This document shows positions 17,726 to 27,226 of a stretch of 64,000 bases of DNA, one piece after another. The notes beneath the pieces were generated by a model. That model was given only the letters and a program-made list of their open reading frames with translations. It had not been told where the DNA came from and did not search any database. Numbering within the stretch: position 1 is the stretch's first letter; the number at the start of each line of letters is the position of its first letter. The DNA comes from CAYYJR01 sp964472305 (GTDB lineage: Bacteria > Armatimonadota > Hebobacteria > CAIYQO01), in assembly GCA_964472305.1 (NCBI GenBank), contig CAYYJR010000003.1:62001-126000 (forward strand), written 5' to 3'. Both the position numbers and the translations under genes were made by a program.

Positions 17726-20700
17726 ATGAGAACCGTCATGATGGTCACGCTGTGCGTGTTCCTTACACTGGGTTGCATGTCCTTCGCATTCTGCATCGAC
17801 GGGGAAAGCAGCATCGCGGAGCAATCGCCGTTCTACCGGCAGGCGAAAATGCAGGCGAGATTGCTTCCGATACATTCCCTTGGAGCACGAAAGATCGTTA
17901 TTGACGGCGATGTTGCCGATTGGGGAGACATGCGCCAGGACAGCTACCCGATTCAACAATTACTGGATCACACCGTACCGGAGTTCCATCAGTCGTGGAA
18001 GCGGCAGTGGGAACACACCGCCATTGATGCGTCGTTGATTAAGCTCCTGTATGACCAGGATGCGTTATACGTGGCCATCCAGGTCGCGGACGACTCGGTT
18101 ATCTCCCCTGCCGCCAATCGTTTGGGGGGCGATGTAGTCGATATGTACCTGGACCTCCGCCCACTTACGGGTGATGGCCCGACCCTGGGACATTGCAAAT
18201 TCACGGAAGGCGTGTACCAGCTCGTGTTTGCACCCCCAAGCGGCAATGACCCTGTCTATATCCTGCAACCGGACGGCGAACTCCTCACCGATTGGCGTCC
18301 TGGCCAGAAGGTGCCGCGCCTGGGACCGTTTGAGGCAAAAGGCCAACTGTTCCCGGGTGGGTATACCATCGAGATACGCCTTCCGCTTTCGAGCTTTCCT
18401 CACAAACCACCGGTCGACCGTTTTGCGCGTCCAATTGGTTTTGAGGTCATGATTGCGGACAAGGATACGGCACGGCCCGATAAGCAGCCCGATCGGCTGT
18501 ATTACTCGTGCAGCGGCTATAATGGCAATAAGGAATACTTCAAATCACCCAGCATGCTCGCCTGCACCGACCCGGACCTGCGTACCAGCCTCCCCCTCTC
18601 CCGGCTGAGCAACAATCCCCTGAAACGTGCCCCCGGCGGTGATGAATGCGAAGGATGGATCGTCACCGATATCGGCGAGAAAAATCTGGCAGCCGCCTTC
18701 CATGCCGCCAGCAAGGCCGTTGCCGGATATATGGAACCAGCCGTCGCACCGGCGTGGCCTGATGAATCGTTCACCACCTACCCATGCAAGGCGCTGGGGC
18801 TGGCGTTCCACCATCGCCGCGTGCTATCCCATCTCCCGGCACTGTGTCCCTCGTGCGTGGGCAACCGGTATACGGCGGTGCTGCCGGCGGAAGGCCAAAA
18901 AATCAAAATCGATGGCGTGCTGGATGACTGGGGCGATCTTGCGCGAGGCGCATCACTCCTCTATGAATACGGCAACCTGACCGCGTGCAGCGGATTGCCG
19001 GGCAGAACCGATGCGGCCACGGTCAAGCTGATGACCGATCATGATACGCTGTACATCGCCGTGCGCGTGCAGGACGATGCCGTTAGTAATCCCGGCGGGC
19101 AGGAAAAGCGATTCGCCGGCGACGAGGTACAGTTATTTCTGGACGTGCGCCCGCCAAACGGCGGCCTTAGCAGTGATGGATACCGCGACGGGGTATACCA
19201 ATTCACGGTGGCGCCCCCCACGGCGGACGGGCAGCCGGCAGCCATCACGCAGGGATCTCAGCAGGTGCGCCGTGCCGGACCGGTTGACTTCGCGTCAACG
19301 CTGTTGAAGGATGGCTATGCCGTCGAACTGGCAATTCCGCTGGCCAGCCTGTTGGATAATCCCGTCCCCGGTCGCTTCGAGCAGCCGTTTGGCTTTGAGG
19401 CGCTGGTGGTGGATATCGACCGTCCGGGCGCGGACGGCCAATACGCGCCACTGCTGACCTATAGCTGGGGCGGCGCTGATGAAAAAACGCTGCAAGGAAC
19501 ACCATCGCGCTTCAATTGCACCGATTACACGCTGAATCGGATGCCCGAAATCCGCGCGCTGGTGGACGACACGCCGGTCGCCATCACGGCGGATTTCACC
19601 CGGAAACTGCAAAACGTCTCCGGATTCGGCGGGAATCTCTACCATGATATGGATCCGCTGCCCCACACCATCGACGGCAGGGATGGGCGGTATGCGCTTT
19701 CCTCGTTCAACTCCCTCTATGTCGCCGAGCACACGAATACCACGTGGCTCCGAGCGAATGTGCACCTGTATCCGTGGGGCGAGTTGGAGAAAGACTGGAA
19801 GCAATTGATCGACAATCCGATTGGCAAGGAAATCACCGCGAGAAAATTGATGTCGATTCCCCAACCGATGGAATACTTGATTGCTACTGTTCAGCACCCC
19901 GACAACAGCGACACCTATTACCGGATGACGAGCACCTGGTACCTGACCATGCTGAAGCCGTGGGTACAGAAGGATACGCGGTTATGTTTTTACGCCGACA
20001 GCCTGCCGCCCAAATTGCTGTCGAAAACGAAAGACGGCCAGACCACCATCGTGCGCGAGATGTGGCCAGCCTACGCCGAGTGTATCAATTCGTACATGCG
20101 CTTTGCGAAGAAGGTCTTCGGCATCGAGTTCACCTACTTCGCGATCAAAGATGTGCCCCGGGGCGACCTGTATTTTTCCGAGCAAGACTATCTCGACCTG
20201 CTGAAATTCCTCGGCGCATCTTTCGAGAATCAGGGATTCAACACGAAACTGCTGCTGTGCGATACCGCCGCCTCCTATGATTTCCGCTGGTACTGCAACA
20301 CCGGCGTGGTCAATAATCAGGAGGTGCTGAAATATATCGGCGCGGTGGGCGTCGAGCTTGCCGGATCAGTCGAAACGAATCTGGCAACCTACCGCCTGTG
20401 GAGCGATCTGGCAACGACCATCGACCGCCCGCTGGTGATCACCAGCTTCGGGCGTCCCTATGCGGCGTCAACGACGTACCTGTTTGACGAGGTGCGCATC
20501 TGGCAGCAGATCATGCGCGAGTTGAAACCGCAAGCCGCCCTCGTCAAACAGTTCGTGGCCGAGAAGTCTTCGCAATGGCTGATGGTCTACGGGAAAAATA
20601 TCGTGCAGGACCCGAATCGCAACCTGCCCACCCTCACCGTCACGAACATCGCCGGCAAGGAAGAGGACGCCGTGCCCACCCTGCGTTACTGGTTCGCCAA

Positions 20701-21016
20701 ACAGTTCTGCGACCTGACGCCTGCCGGTCAGGCGGTGCAGACGAAATCCGATCACCCACAGGTGCTGGTGACCGGCTTCACCGGCAAACTCGATGGGCGC
20801 GACGTGCAGACGCTGCACATCAGCAACGCCGGCCCCGCGCGCCACGCCACCCTTGCGGGCTTGCCCAACGCGCTGCGGACCATGCGCATCGTCCGCAGCG
20901 GCGCGGGAGAAGGCTTCGCGAACGCCGGCAACATCGAGCTTAAGAACGGGAAAGCCACGCTCGAACTGCCGGCGTGGTCCCTGGTGACCCTGACGACCAT
21001 GCCCATCGGTCGTTGA
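17726..21016 (+). CDS. Secreted protein: two CBM9-like domains plus GH30-like barrel lacking catalytic Glu residues
   Basis: 1096 aa with an N-terminal signal peptide (VMMVTLCVFLTLGCMSFAFC). Two CBM9/DOMON-like beta-sandwiches follow: ~54-270 (IDGDVADWGD, DALYVAIQVADDSV) and ~390-605 (IDGVLDDWGDL, DTLYIAVRVQDDAV). Residues ~615-985 look like a GH30-type TIM barrel (VSGFGGNLYHDM; SEQDYLDLLKFLGASFENQG), ending in a beta-sandwich (~985-1096). In GH30 the acid/base Glu lies in NEP after strand 4; here that place reads KDVP (808-811). The nucleophile Glu is normally in a TE/SEFG motif; here it is ITSFG with Ser907. Both replacements are judged by eye. It may bind glycan rather than cut it. Confidence 0.75.
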   Translation: MRTVMMVTLCVFLTLGCMSFAFCIDGESSIAEQSPFYRQAKMQARLLPIHSLGARKIVIDGDVADWGDMRQDSYPIQQLLDHTVPEFHQSWKRQWEHTAIDASLIKLLYDQDALYVAIQVADDSVISPAANRLGGDVVDMYLDLRPLTGDGPTLGHCKFTEGVYQLVFAPPSGNDPVYILQPDGELLTDWRPGQKVPRLGPFEAKGQLFPGGYTIEIRLPLSSFPHKPPVDRFARPIGFEVMIADKDTARPDKQPDRLYYSCSGYNGNKEYFKSPSMLACTDPDLRTSLPLSRLSNNPLKRAPGGDECEGWIVTDIGEKNLAAAFHAASKAVAGYMEPAVAPAWPDESFTTYPCKALGLAFHHRRVLSHLPALCPSCVGNRYTAVLPAEGQKIKIDGVLDDWGDLARGASLLYEYGNLTACSGLPGRTDAATVKLMTDHDTLYIAVRVQDDAVSNPGGQEKRFAGDEVQLFLDVRPPNGGLSSDGYRDGVYQFTVAPPTADGQPAAITQGSQQVRRAGPVDFASTLLKDGYAVELAIPLASLLDNPVPGRFEQPFGFEALVVDIDRPGADGQYAPLLTYSWGGADEKTLQGTPSRFNCTDYTLNRMPEIRALVDDTPVAITADFTRKLQNVSGFGGNLYHDMDPLPHTIDGRDGRYALSSFNSLYVAEHTNTTWLRANVHLYPWGELEKDWKQLIDNPIGKEITARKLMSIPQPMEYLIATVQHPDNSDTYYRMTSTWYLTMLKPWVQKDTRLCFYADSLPPKLLSKTKDGQTTIVREMWPAYAECINSYMRFAKKVFGIEFTYFAIKDVPRGDLYFSEQDYLDLLKFLGASFENQGFNTKLLLCDTAASYDFRWYCNTGVVNNQEVLKYIGAVGVELAGSVETNLATYRLWSDLATTIDRPLVITSFGRPYAASTTYLFDEVRIWQQIMRELKPQAALVKQFVAEKSSQWLMVYGKNIVQDPNRNLPTLTVTNIAGKEEDAVPTLRYWFAKQFCDLTPAGQAVQTKSDHPQVLVTGFTGKLDGRDVQTLHISNAGPARHATLAGLPNALRTMRIVRSGAGEGFANAGNIELKNGKATLELPAWSLVTLTTMPIGR

Positions 21017-21156
21017 TCGAGGACACGGGGCTCTCTGAACATTATGGCTCCCCCGGCGCGACGGGGGGGCGCAACGTGACAATGTGGGAATCGCCCAACT
21101 TGCGATCCCCGTGGGATTTGCCGAAATGTCGAATCCGTTTGCCTTACGATGCCCGG

Positions 21157-22188
21157 TCAATCCACGCCAAGCGCCGGCGCGATCACTTCTTCCAGCGCCC
21201 ATGGCGAGATGATGTGTGAGCGGTGGGAAGCATCCAGCGCCACGCCCCAGTGGCCGTCCAGCGCGGCGGTGGCGCGGCTGACCACTTCGGCGTAGGTGGT
21301 GTAGGCAATGCCGTAGAAGCAGCAGGTATCGAACTGGTTGAGCAACTGGATCTGCCGGCGTCCCACGCCGCACCCACCCAGGATGAACAGATCCAGCCAG
21401 GAGGCGCGCTCTTCGTAGAGCGCCGGGAAGATCTGCTCCAGGTCACCGCGCGAGCCGGTGTAAATATCGCGCAGGTAAAGCGGGTAGGCACCAGCGATGG
21501 GGATGCTGAGGCGGATGCGCGGGTCAAGGGCGGCGGACATGTGCGTCGTCCATCCGCCGCCGGAAAGGCCGATCATGCTGATATCGCGGTATCCCGGGCA
21601 CTGCGCGATGAAGTAATTCGTCACCGCCACCACCGGTTCCAGGAAGAAACGCTGTGCACCCCCACCCCGGCCTTCCAACGTTTCCATCAACTCGTTGTGG
21701 GTTGCGGCGGTGATCGTACCCTCCGGCAGCGCGAAAGTCCGTTGCACGTTCCAGCCGACGAACGGCATCTGCATCAGTGCAATGACAAAGCCGTGTGCCA
21801 GCGCCCACGCGGACAACTCGACAAATCCGTCGCGCAGTCCACCCTGGTGCCCCTGATGCAGGATGAGTAATCGCGCGGGCAACGCCGGCTGAACGGGGTG
21901 CACCAGGTAGCTGACATGGTGGTAGTCAAAGTCCATCTGCACATCCAGGCGTTCCACATGGCTCACCGGCACGTCGCCCAGCTCTATCAGTTCCGGAATG
22001 CCGCGGTCAACGCGTTCCGCCGCCGGGAGCGTGCCGGGCAGTGTCCCCGCCGGCCAGAGATAGCTGATCACGCGCTGACGCACCGCCTCAGCCGACGCCG
22101 GATCGCTGATGCGGATCTCCTGTGCCGCAGGGTAACCGATGAGCTGCGGCGGCAGCTCGGTGTAGAGATCGATGGTGGAGTGTGTCAT
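21157..22188 (-). CDS. Alpha/beta hydrolase (esterase/peptidase S9-like)
   Basis: A 343-aa alpha/beta hydrolase. The nucleophile elbow is GLSGGGWTT (Ser209), the oxyanion-side strand is RLLILHQGHQG (~106-116) and the catalytic His is probably His322 or His325 in DASHRSHII. Asp287 (NQFDTCC) is a candidate acid. There is no signal peptide, so it should be cytoplasmic. The substrate is unknown; carbohydrate esterases of this broad class often accompany glycosidases, and the flanking genes are glycan-related. It points toward the CBM9/GH30-like gene, and both end within 140 bp. The short GC hairpin at ~21043-21070 between them may end both transcripts. Confidence 0.75.
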   Translation of the reverse strand: MTHSTIDLYTELPPQLIGYPAAQEIRISDPASAEAVRQRVISYLWPAGTLPGTLPAAERVDRGIPELIELGDVPVSHVERLDVQMDFDYHHVSYLVHPVQPALPARLLILHQGHQGGLRDGFVELSAWALAHGFVIALMQMPFVGWNVQRTFALPEGTITAATHNELMETLEGRGGGAQRFFLEPVVAVTNYFIAQCPGYRDISMIGLSGGGWTTHMSAALDPRIRLSIPIAGAYPLYLRDIYTGSRGDLEQIFPALYEERASWLDLFILGGCGVGRRQIQLLNQFDTCCFYGIAYTTYAEVVSRATAALDGHWGVALDASHRSHIISPWALEEVIAPALGVD

Positions 22189-22625
22189 GGATGCCTCACT
22201 TTGGCGTGATTATCCGCATTCATCATGCTTCCGTCAAGCGCGGCAGGCAATTCATGCGGTTGCATCCAGTGGCTTGCCATGGAGTGCATAAAGTGCGGCA
22301 CAAGAAATCGCTGGGATCGATGCCGCGGCTTCGTGAAAAAACTTGCGGAGTCTTCGCTGGAACATAACCACAACTCACCGAACTATCTTATAATAGAGCT
22401 GGCGGAGATGTAACATTTGCCTGGCAGGCATTTTTCACTCCTGTTCGATATATTGAGGCATCATCTCACCGCCCGTGCGACACAACGGTATTGGCGATGC
22501 ACCCATGCATGCACGATCGAGCCGGATGATTACCGTCGGTAACCGAGGCGCAGGCTACGCGTGCCGAATTCCGTGTTCGTGCCCGTTTCGGAAAAGCGGC
22601 TTCATCGCATAAAGGAGATCAGTCG
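22189..22625. other. Divergent intergenic region, alpha/beta hydrolase / URO-D-like gene
   Basis: 437 bp between divergent starts. A -10-like TATAAT lies at 22389-22394 on the plus strand without a convincing -35 box. AAAGGAG precedes the URO-D-like ATG at 22626. Open frames here lack ribosome sites and family support. Confidence 0.4.
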
Positions 22626-23894
22626 ATGACACACAAGACCGAACTTTCGGATTCCGATATACGCATCCTGCGGGAACTGGGTGAATGGAAAGCGCGTACC
22701 GCGGAATCAGCCGAGAACCGGGAGAAGAGCGATGCCTGGCTGGCACACGATGCCGGCGTCGCCGGCGCGCGAGTGATGGTGCTGGCCGAGAGCTGGTACA
22801 CCACCGATCCGGTCCGAGCCGTAGGTGACGCCGATCTCACCTGCGAAAATCCCTGGGCGAGGGGCGTTGAATGGGGGTTGCGGCAAATCCGATTCGAAAT
22901 CGAGGTGCTGCGCGACGACCACTTTGTGCTGCCCTGGATCGAATACACTCCCCGCGTGTGGGCGTCCGATTTCGGCGTGCCTGACGGCATTCATCGCGAG
23001 GAAGGCGTCGAGCTGGCGTTCAATTACCGCCCGCCGTTGACCACCCTGGACGATGCCGACCTGGCACGCCTCCATCCCCGCACGTTCCACCGGGATCCTG
23101 CCGCCGAAGAGGCGGAGCGCGAGCGGCTTGAGGCCGTGTTTTCCGGCATCCTGGGCGTGCGCCGGAGGAACGACGGATGGCAAATGCACGTTCCCATCAC
23201 CAGCACCTGCCTGAACTTCGTCGGGCTCGATAATTTCATGCTGCTGATGTATGACAATCCCGAGGGATTGCACAAACTCATGGCCTTCATCCGCGACGAT
23301 CAGCAGAACCGCCTGCAGTTCTTTGAAGATAACGGCCTGCTCGAGTTGAACAACGAAGCGGACTATACCGGCTCGGGCTGCATGGGCATGTCCGGAGAAT
23401 TGCCGGCGGCGGATTACACGGGCACGGCCAGATACCGGGATCTATGGGGATTTTTCGAGTCGCAGGAGTCGGTGGGCATCAGCCCGGAGCAATACGCCGA
23501 GTTTGTCTTCCCCTACCTGAGCGAACTCGCTTCCCGCTTTGGCCGTATCTATTATGGTTGCTGCGAGCCGGTTGATCCGATATGGGATTCCCTCAGCCGG
23601 CTGCCGAACCTCAAGCGCGTGTCCGTATCACCCTGGGCCGACGAGGAGAAGATGGGACGGTATTGCCGCGAGAAAGGCGTCGTCTATTCCCGCAAGCCCA
23701 GCCCGAACTACTACATGGGTGAGACCCTTGCCGAAGGTCCGATACGGGATAGCCTGGCGAAAACCGTCGCCTGCGCCGAGGGCTGCCGTCTGGAGTTCAT
23801 CCAGCGCGATGTCATCACGATGAACAACGAGCCGCTCCGCTTCGCCCGGTGGGTGGAACTGGCGCGCGAAGCGGGCAGCCATCACCAGGGATAA
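22626..23894 (+). CDS. Uroporphyrinogen decarboxylase-like (URO-D fold) protein
   Basis: 422 aa. The pattern (GLDNFMLLMYDNPEGLHKLMAF, then ISPEQYAEFVFPYLSELASRF, then IYYGCCEPVDPIWD) matches the broad URO-D/methyltransferase family common in Armatimonadota, Lentisphaerota and related genomes. It is not a heme-pathway HemE: the N-terminal arginine-rich substrate motif of HemE is absent and the length is greater. Several cysteines (GCCEP; GRYCREK; ACAEGC) could hold a metal, as zinc does in MtaA/MtbA corrinoid methyltransferases, but no HxC motif is seen. Role unknown; the genetic context is sugar metabolism. Shine-Dalgarno AAAGGAG. Confidence 0.72.
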   Translation: MTHKTELSDSDIRILRELGEWKARTAESAENREKSDAWLAHDAGVAGARVMVLAESWYTTDPVRAVGDADLTCENPWARGVEWGLRQIRFEIEVLRDDHFVLPWIEYTPRVWASDFGVPDGIHREEGVELAFNYRPPLTTLDDADLARLHPRTFHRDPAAEEAERERLEAVFSGILGVRRRNDGWQMHVPITSTCLNFVGLDNFMLLMYDNPEGLHKLMAFIRDDQQNRLQFFEDNGLLELNNEADYTGSGCMGMSGELPAADYTGTARYRDLWGFFESQESVGISPEQYAEFVFPYLSELASRFGRIYYGCCEPVDPIWDSLSRLPNLKRVSVSPWADEEKMGRYCREKGVVYSRKPSPNYYMGETLAEGPIRDSLAKTVACAEGCRLEFIQRDVITMNNEPLRFARWVELAREAGSHHQG

Positions 23895-23931
23895 CCTGGC
23901 CGAAAACGCCGAATCGCCTTGCCCGAAAGAA

Positions 23932-23960
23932 TTGACAATACCGCTACCCGGTACCACAAT
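23932..23960 (+). promoter_or_regulatory. Strong sigma-70-like promoter of the GH26 gene
   Basis: A perfect -35 box TTGACA (23932-23937), a 17-bp spacer and CACAAT (23955-23960, 4 of 6 consensus bases). The start site would fall ~45 nt before ATG 24015, so the GH26 gene need not depend on read-through from the URO-D-like gene. Confidence 0.65.
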
Positions 23961-24014
23961 AGAGGTCAACTCAACCGGGCCGACATGCCGGCATCAATAT
24001 CGAAGGAGATTCGA

Positions 24015-25880
24015 ATGGTTTCTTTGTACGCGAATATGGACGCGGTCGTGTTTCCCCTTCCTCCCATGGCGGATCCGGTCCTGGTACTGCAGCAGGGAAA
24101 GACGCTTGAGGTCAGTGCTTTTCACGCCGTGAAGACCGGCGCCGCCCCGCGGCAGACCACGACCGCCGCCCTGACATGGCAGCAGAACGGTCTGGAAGTG
24201 GTCTTTTCCTGCGCGGATATCGACATTGTCGCCGAGCAGAAAGGCCCTGCGAATATCAAGCTGTGGAAAGACGACAGCGTGTATCTCTGGCTCGATCCCG
24301 GCCACTCGCACGCCGAAACACAGCACTTCCTGATGGTGCAGCTTTCCGCCGGGGGTGAGCGCTGCATCCAACGCAACGGCAGCTTTGAAACCGCTGTCGA
24401 AGGCCTGAGCAGCCATGTCGAACGCGTGGAGGGGGGATGGAAAGCCACGATCAGCTTGTCGTGGCAGGGATTGGGCACCGGGGTTCCTGAAGCCGGAGAT
24501 GTCTGGGGCATCAACCTGACGCGCATGGACCAGCCGGGCACCTACGACTTCAACAACATGGAAATGTCCTCCCTGGCCGGCATTCCCGGCGGAGATCTGT
24601 CAGCACTCGACGCATGGGGACATCTCCTGTTCACTACGGTGCCGGAAAGCGAAGGCGCCGCACGGCAAGCCATGGTGAAGACGCACGATGCGAAGATCGA
24701 CCGCCTGGGTGTGGCCTATTACCGGGAGCTAATCCGCAACAGGCGGATTGATGAGGAACTGGATGCGCGCAAGGGATTGCCCGCGAATCCCCGGGCGACG
24801 CCGGATACCTACAAAGTTTTGCAATACCTGACCGGACTGACGGAACGCAAGGACAAGCGCGTCTTGCTGGCGCAGGACATCTGGTCGTATGAAGGACGCA
24901 TGGATGGCGGGTTTGACCGTTTCGTGGCCAAGCTGGCCGAGAAGACCGGCAAATGGCTGCCCATGCTCCATGTCTCGTATACCGACGATTCCGGGCCCAA
25001 GGGGAAAAGTGGGAGCTGCGTCGAGGAAGCAAACCGGCATGCAAAGGCCTACTGGAACGCCGGAGGGCTGGTGACGATCCATACCAATCCATCCAATCCC
25101 TGGGTGGGGGGCATGAGCCTGGAACAGCGTGAAAAGCTGCCGAATGTCATCAAGCCCGGCATGCCGGAAAACCTGGCCTGGACGCGGTCGCTCGACGCGC
25201 TGGCGGCAGGCCTCACCGAACTGCGTGATGCCGGAGTCGTGGTCCTGTGGCGGCCGCTGCACGAGATGACGTTCATCAATTGCTACTGGTACGATTGTGG
25301 CGCCACCGAAGACCGGGAAGTGTTCAAGGAGATCTGGCGATACATGTTCCGCTACTTCACCTATGAGAAGGGGCTGGACAATCTGCTGTGGGTCTACTCC
25401 ACGTCGGACGTGGGGAGTTGGGGCGGTCCGGCCGCCGACTCCGTGTACCCCGGTGGGGATTACGTCGACATCGTCGGCATTTCCCTGTATGGCAACTCGG
25501 TGCAGGTGGATGGCGGAGCGTATGAAAAGCTGGTGGCGCTCGGGAAGCCGTTCGCGTTTTCTGAATTCGGCCCTGGCCATCACGGCGGCGCGGAAGGGAT
25601 GAAAGATGACAATTTCGCGGCGTTTGACAACATGACGCTGATCCGCTCGATCCGCGAAAAATATCCACGGACCATCTTTGCCACCTATTGGCATAGCTGG
25701 ACCGGCGCCGACATGGCGATTGTCGACAATCCGCATGCTGACCAATTGCTCAACGATCCCTGGATTGCCGACAGATCAGATGTCAATTGGCAAGAGATGG
25801 AAATCGCGAATCTGGAGGAAAAACGCAACCGCGCCGTGCATCACAAGGAGTTCATCTATCCGGAAGTGAGCCGCGCGTAA
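24015..25880 (+). CDS. Glycoside hydrolase family 26 protein with N-terminal CBM9-like domain
   Basis: 621 aa. Residues ~1-225 are a beta-sandwich resembling CBM9/DOMON (IKLWKDDSVYLWLDPGHSHA). Residues ~265-580 are a GH26 barrel, whose members cut beta-mannan, mixed-link glucan or xylan. The acid/base is Glu417 in WRPLHEM and the nucleophile Glu517 in FSEFG, both intact. The frame is open upstream, but the ATG at 24015 has AAGGAGATTCG before it and lies after the promoter at 23932. No signal peptide is visible (VSLYANMDAVVFPLPPMADP), so the enzyme appears cytoplasmic and may act on imported oligosaccharides, unlike typical secreted mannanases. Confidence 0.85.
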   Translation: MVSLYANMDAVVFPLPPMADPVLVLQQGKTLEVSAFHAVKTGAAPRQTTTAALTWQQNGLEVVFSCADIDIVAEQKGPANIKLWKDDSVYLWLDPGHSHAETQHFLMVQLSAGGERCIQRNGSFETAVEGLSSHVERVEGGWKATISLSWQGLGTGVPEAGDVWGINLTRMDQPGTYDFNNMEMSSLAGIPGGDLSALDAWGHLLFTTVPESEGAARQAMVKTHDAKIDRLGVAYYRELIRNRRIDEELDARKGLPANPRATPDTYKVLQYLTGLTERKDKRVLLAQDIWSYEGRMDGGFDRFVAKLAEKTGKWLPMLHVSYTDDSGPKGKSGSCVEEANRHAKAYWNAGGLVTIHTNPSNPWVGGMSLEQREKLPNVIKPGMPENLAWTRSLDALAAGLTELRDAGVVVLWRPLHEMTFINCYWYDCGATEDREVFKEIWRYMFRYFTYEKGLDNLLWVYSTSDVGSWGGPAADSVYPGGDYVDIVGISLYGNSVQVDGGAYEKLVALGKPFAFSEFGPGHHGGAEGMKDDNFAAFDNMTLIRSIREKYPRTIFATYWHSWTGADMAIVDNPHADQLLNDPWIADRSDVNWQEMEIANLEEKRNRAVHHKEFIYPEVSRA

Positions 25881-26117
25881 ACGTCACGAAGAACACACAC
25901 GTGCCAGGGTGCGTTGCTGAAGCAGCCTGTCTGCCGGGAGCATGGGGAACAGTCGCCCGTTATGGTGTCATGCCTGTGCGACTGTCCCCCTGTTCGCCGG
26001 CCGTCCAGAAAACATTTCCTGGCGAACGGAACATTTGCGCGCACGCGACCGCCGAACCTGTCACATTTGTCGCCAGCGTTGCCCTTAATGGGTTGTTACG
26101 GGTGAAAGGGATTCTCC

Positions 26118-27101
26118 ATGCCGATGCGTCTGCTCTTGCTGTGCTGCTGGTGTCTGGTTAATATGCTTTCCATCGTGTCCGCACAGGTGCCTATTGATCC
26201 GCAAAACGACATGATCTGGGGCGCCGATTTGATCATTGTCGGCACTGTCACCGCGTCGGACCGTGTCACCCTGACCGATGGGCGGGAGCTCGGACGGACG
26301 GCGATGCGCGTCGAGCGCACAATAAAAGGCCCGCAATTCGGCGCCGTCTCCTTCACGTATCGGGTGCCGCCCACGCCCGAACCCGGCACGATGAGCGCCG
26401 GATCGGCCATGCCGATTGTACTGAACGCGGGGATGCGAAAACTGGTGTATCTCCAACGCGGGCGTGATGGGTATTCGCTGCCCAACGTCTATCTGGGTGA
26501 TATGCCGGCCGGTGTTGATGAGCCCGCTTCGGCCGATGCCGTAGCCACCATATTGCAGCAGGTACCGGCGGAATTACGCTTTACCGGCACCATAGGGCCC
26601 TTTTACATCGATCAACCGACCGCGGTGACGCTCTCGGTGACGAATGTCTCGAAGCAAGCGATTCGTTATACGGCCACGCCCACACTGTCGGGCTTTTATT
26701 ATGCCTTGAAGATGGATGGCGCGGTGCTGTTCCAGGAACAGCTCCCACGCACGACGCGTGGCATGGTGTTGAATAGCACCGGCCTGAACATACTGGCCGG
26801 CACGGCGTCACCACGTGACCAGATCACCCCGTTGTTGTTCAATGGTAGTGTCACTGAACAAATGATTCGCCTTGAACCCGGTGAGACAGCCATCCTGCGT
26901 GCGACCGTGGTGACACAACTCCCAGTAAGCTGGCGGATATTCACGCCGGACAGCTATTTATTGACGCCCATCGGGGTGAAGGCGCGCATAGCGGTTACCA
27001 TGGATGGTGAGAACGGTGCGCAACGACGCCTGACACTCTTCACGCCCCTCACCATGGCGCTGGCGGGATTCCCGTTGCCGGCTGAGATCACCATGCAATA
27101 A
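26118..27101 (+). CDS. Secreted protein of unknown function
   Basis: 327 aa with a clear signal peptide (MRLLLLCCWCLVNMLSIVSA, cleavage after SAQ or SA). The mature part is rich in beta-strand-like stretches. One region (AVTLSVTNVSKQAIRYTATP, near residue 175) resembles an immunoglobulin-like or intracellular proteinase-inhibitor-like sandwich; this is inference. GAAAGGG precedes ATG 26118. It follows the GH26 gene by 237 bp on the same strand, with no glycosidase motif of its own. I do not recognise a family. Confidence 0.6.
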   Translation: MPMRLLLLCCWCLVNMLSIVSAQVPIDPQNDMIWGADLIIVGTVTASDRVTLTDGRELGRTAMRVERTIKGPQFGAVSFTYRVPPTPEPGTMSAGSAMPIVLNAGMRKLVYLQRGRDGYSLPNVYLGDMPAGVDEPASADAVATILQQVPAELRFTGTIGPFYIDQPTAVTLSVTNVSKQAIRYTATPTLSGFYYALKMDGAVLFQEQLPRTTRGMVLNSTGLNILAGTASPRDQITPLLFNGSVTEQMIRLEPGETAILRATVVTQLPVSWRIFTPDSYLLTPIGVKARIAVTMDGENGAQRRLTLFTPLTMALAGFPLPAEITMQ

Positions 27102-27226
27102 CAACACCGGTCTCCGTCGGGGCTGCGTCGGCAGGTAAGGCCGTTGCGCCGCGAATAGCTCCGTGCAGATCGCGGACCGGCAGGTTCGGATCATCCGCCA
27201 TCGCCGCGGCGGGCATTCGGTCTCGA

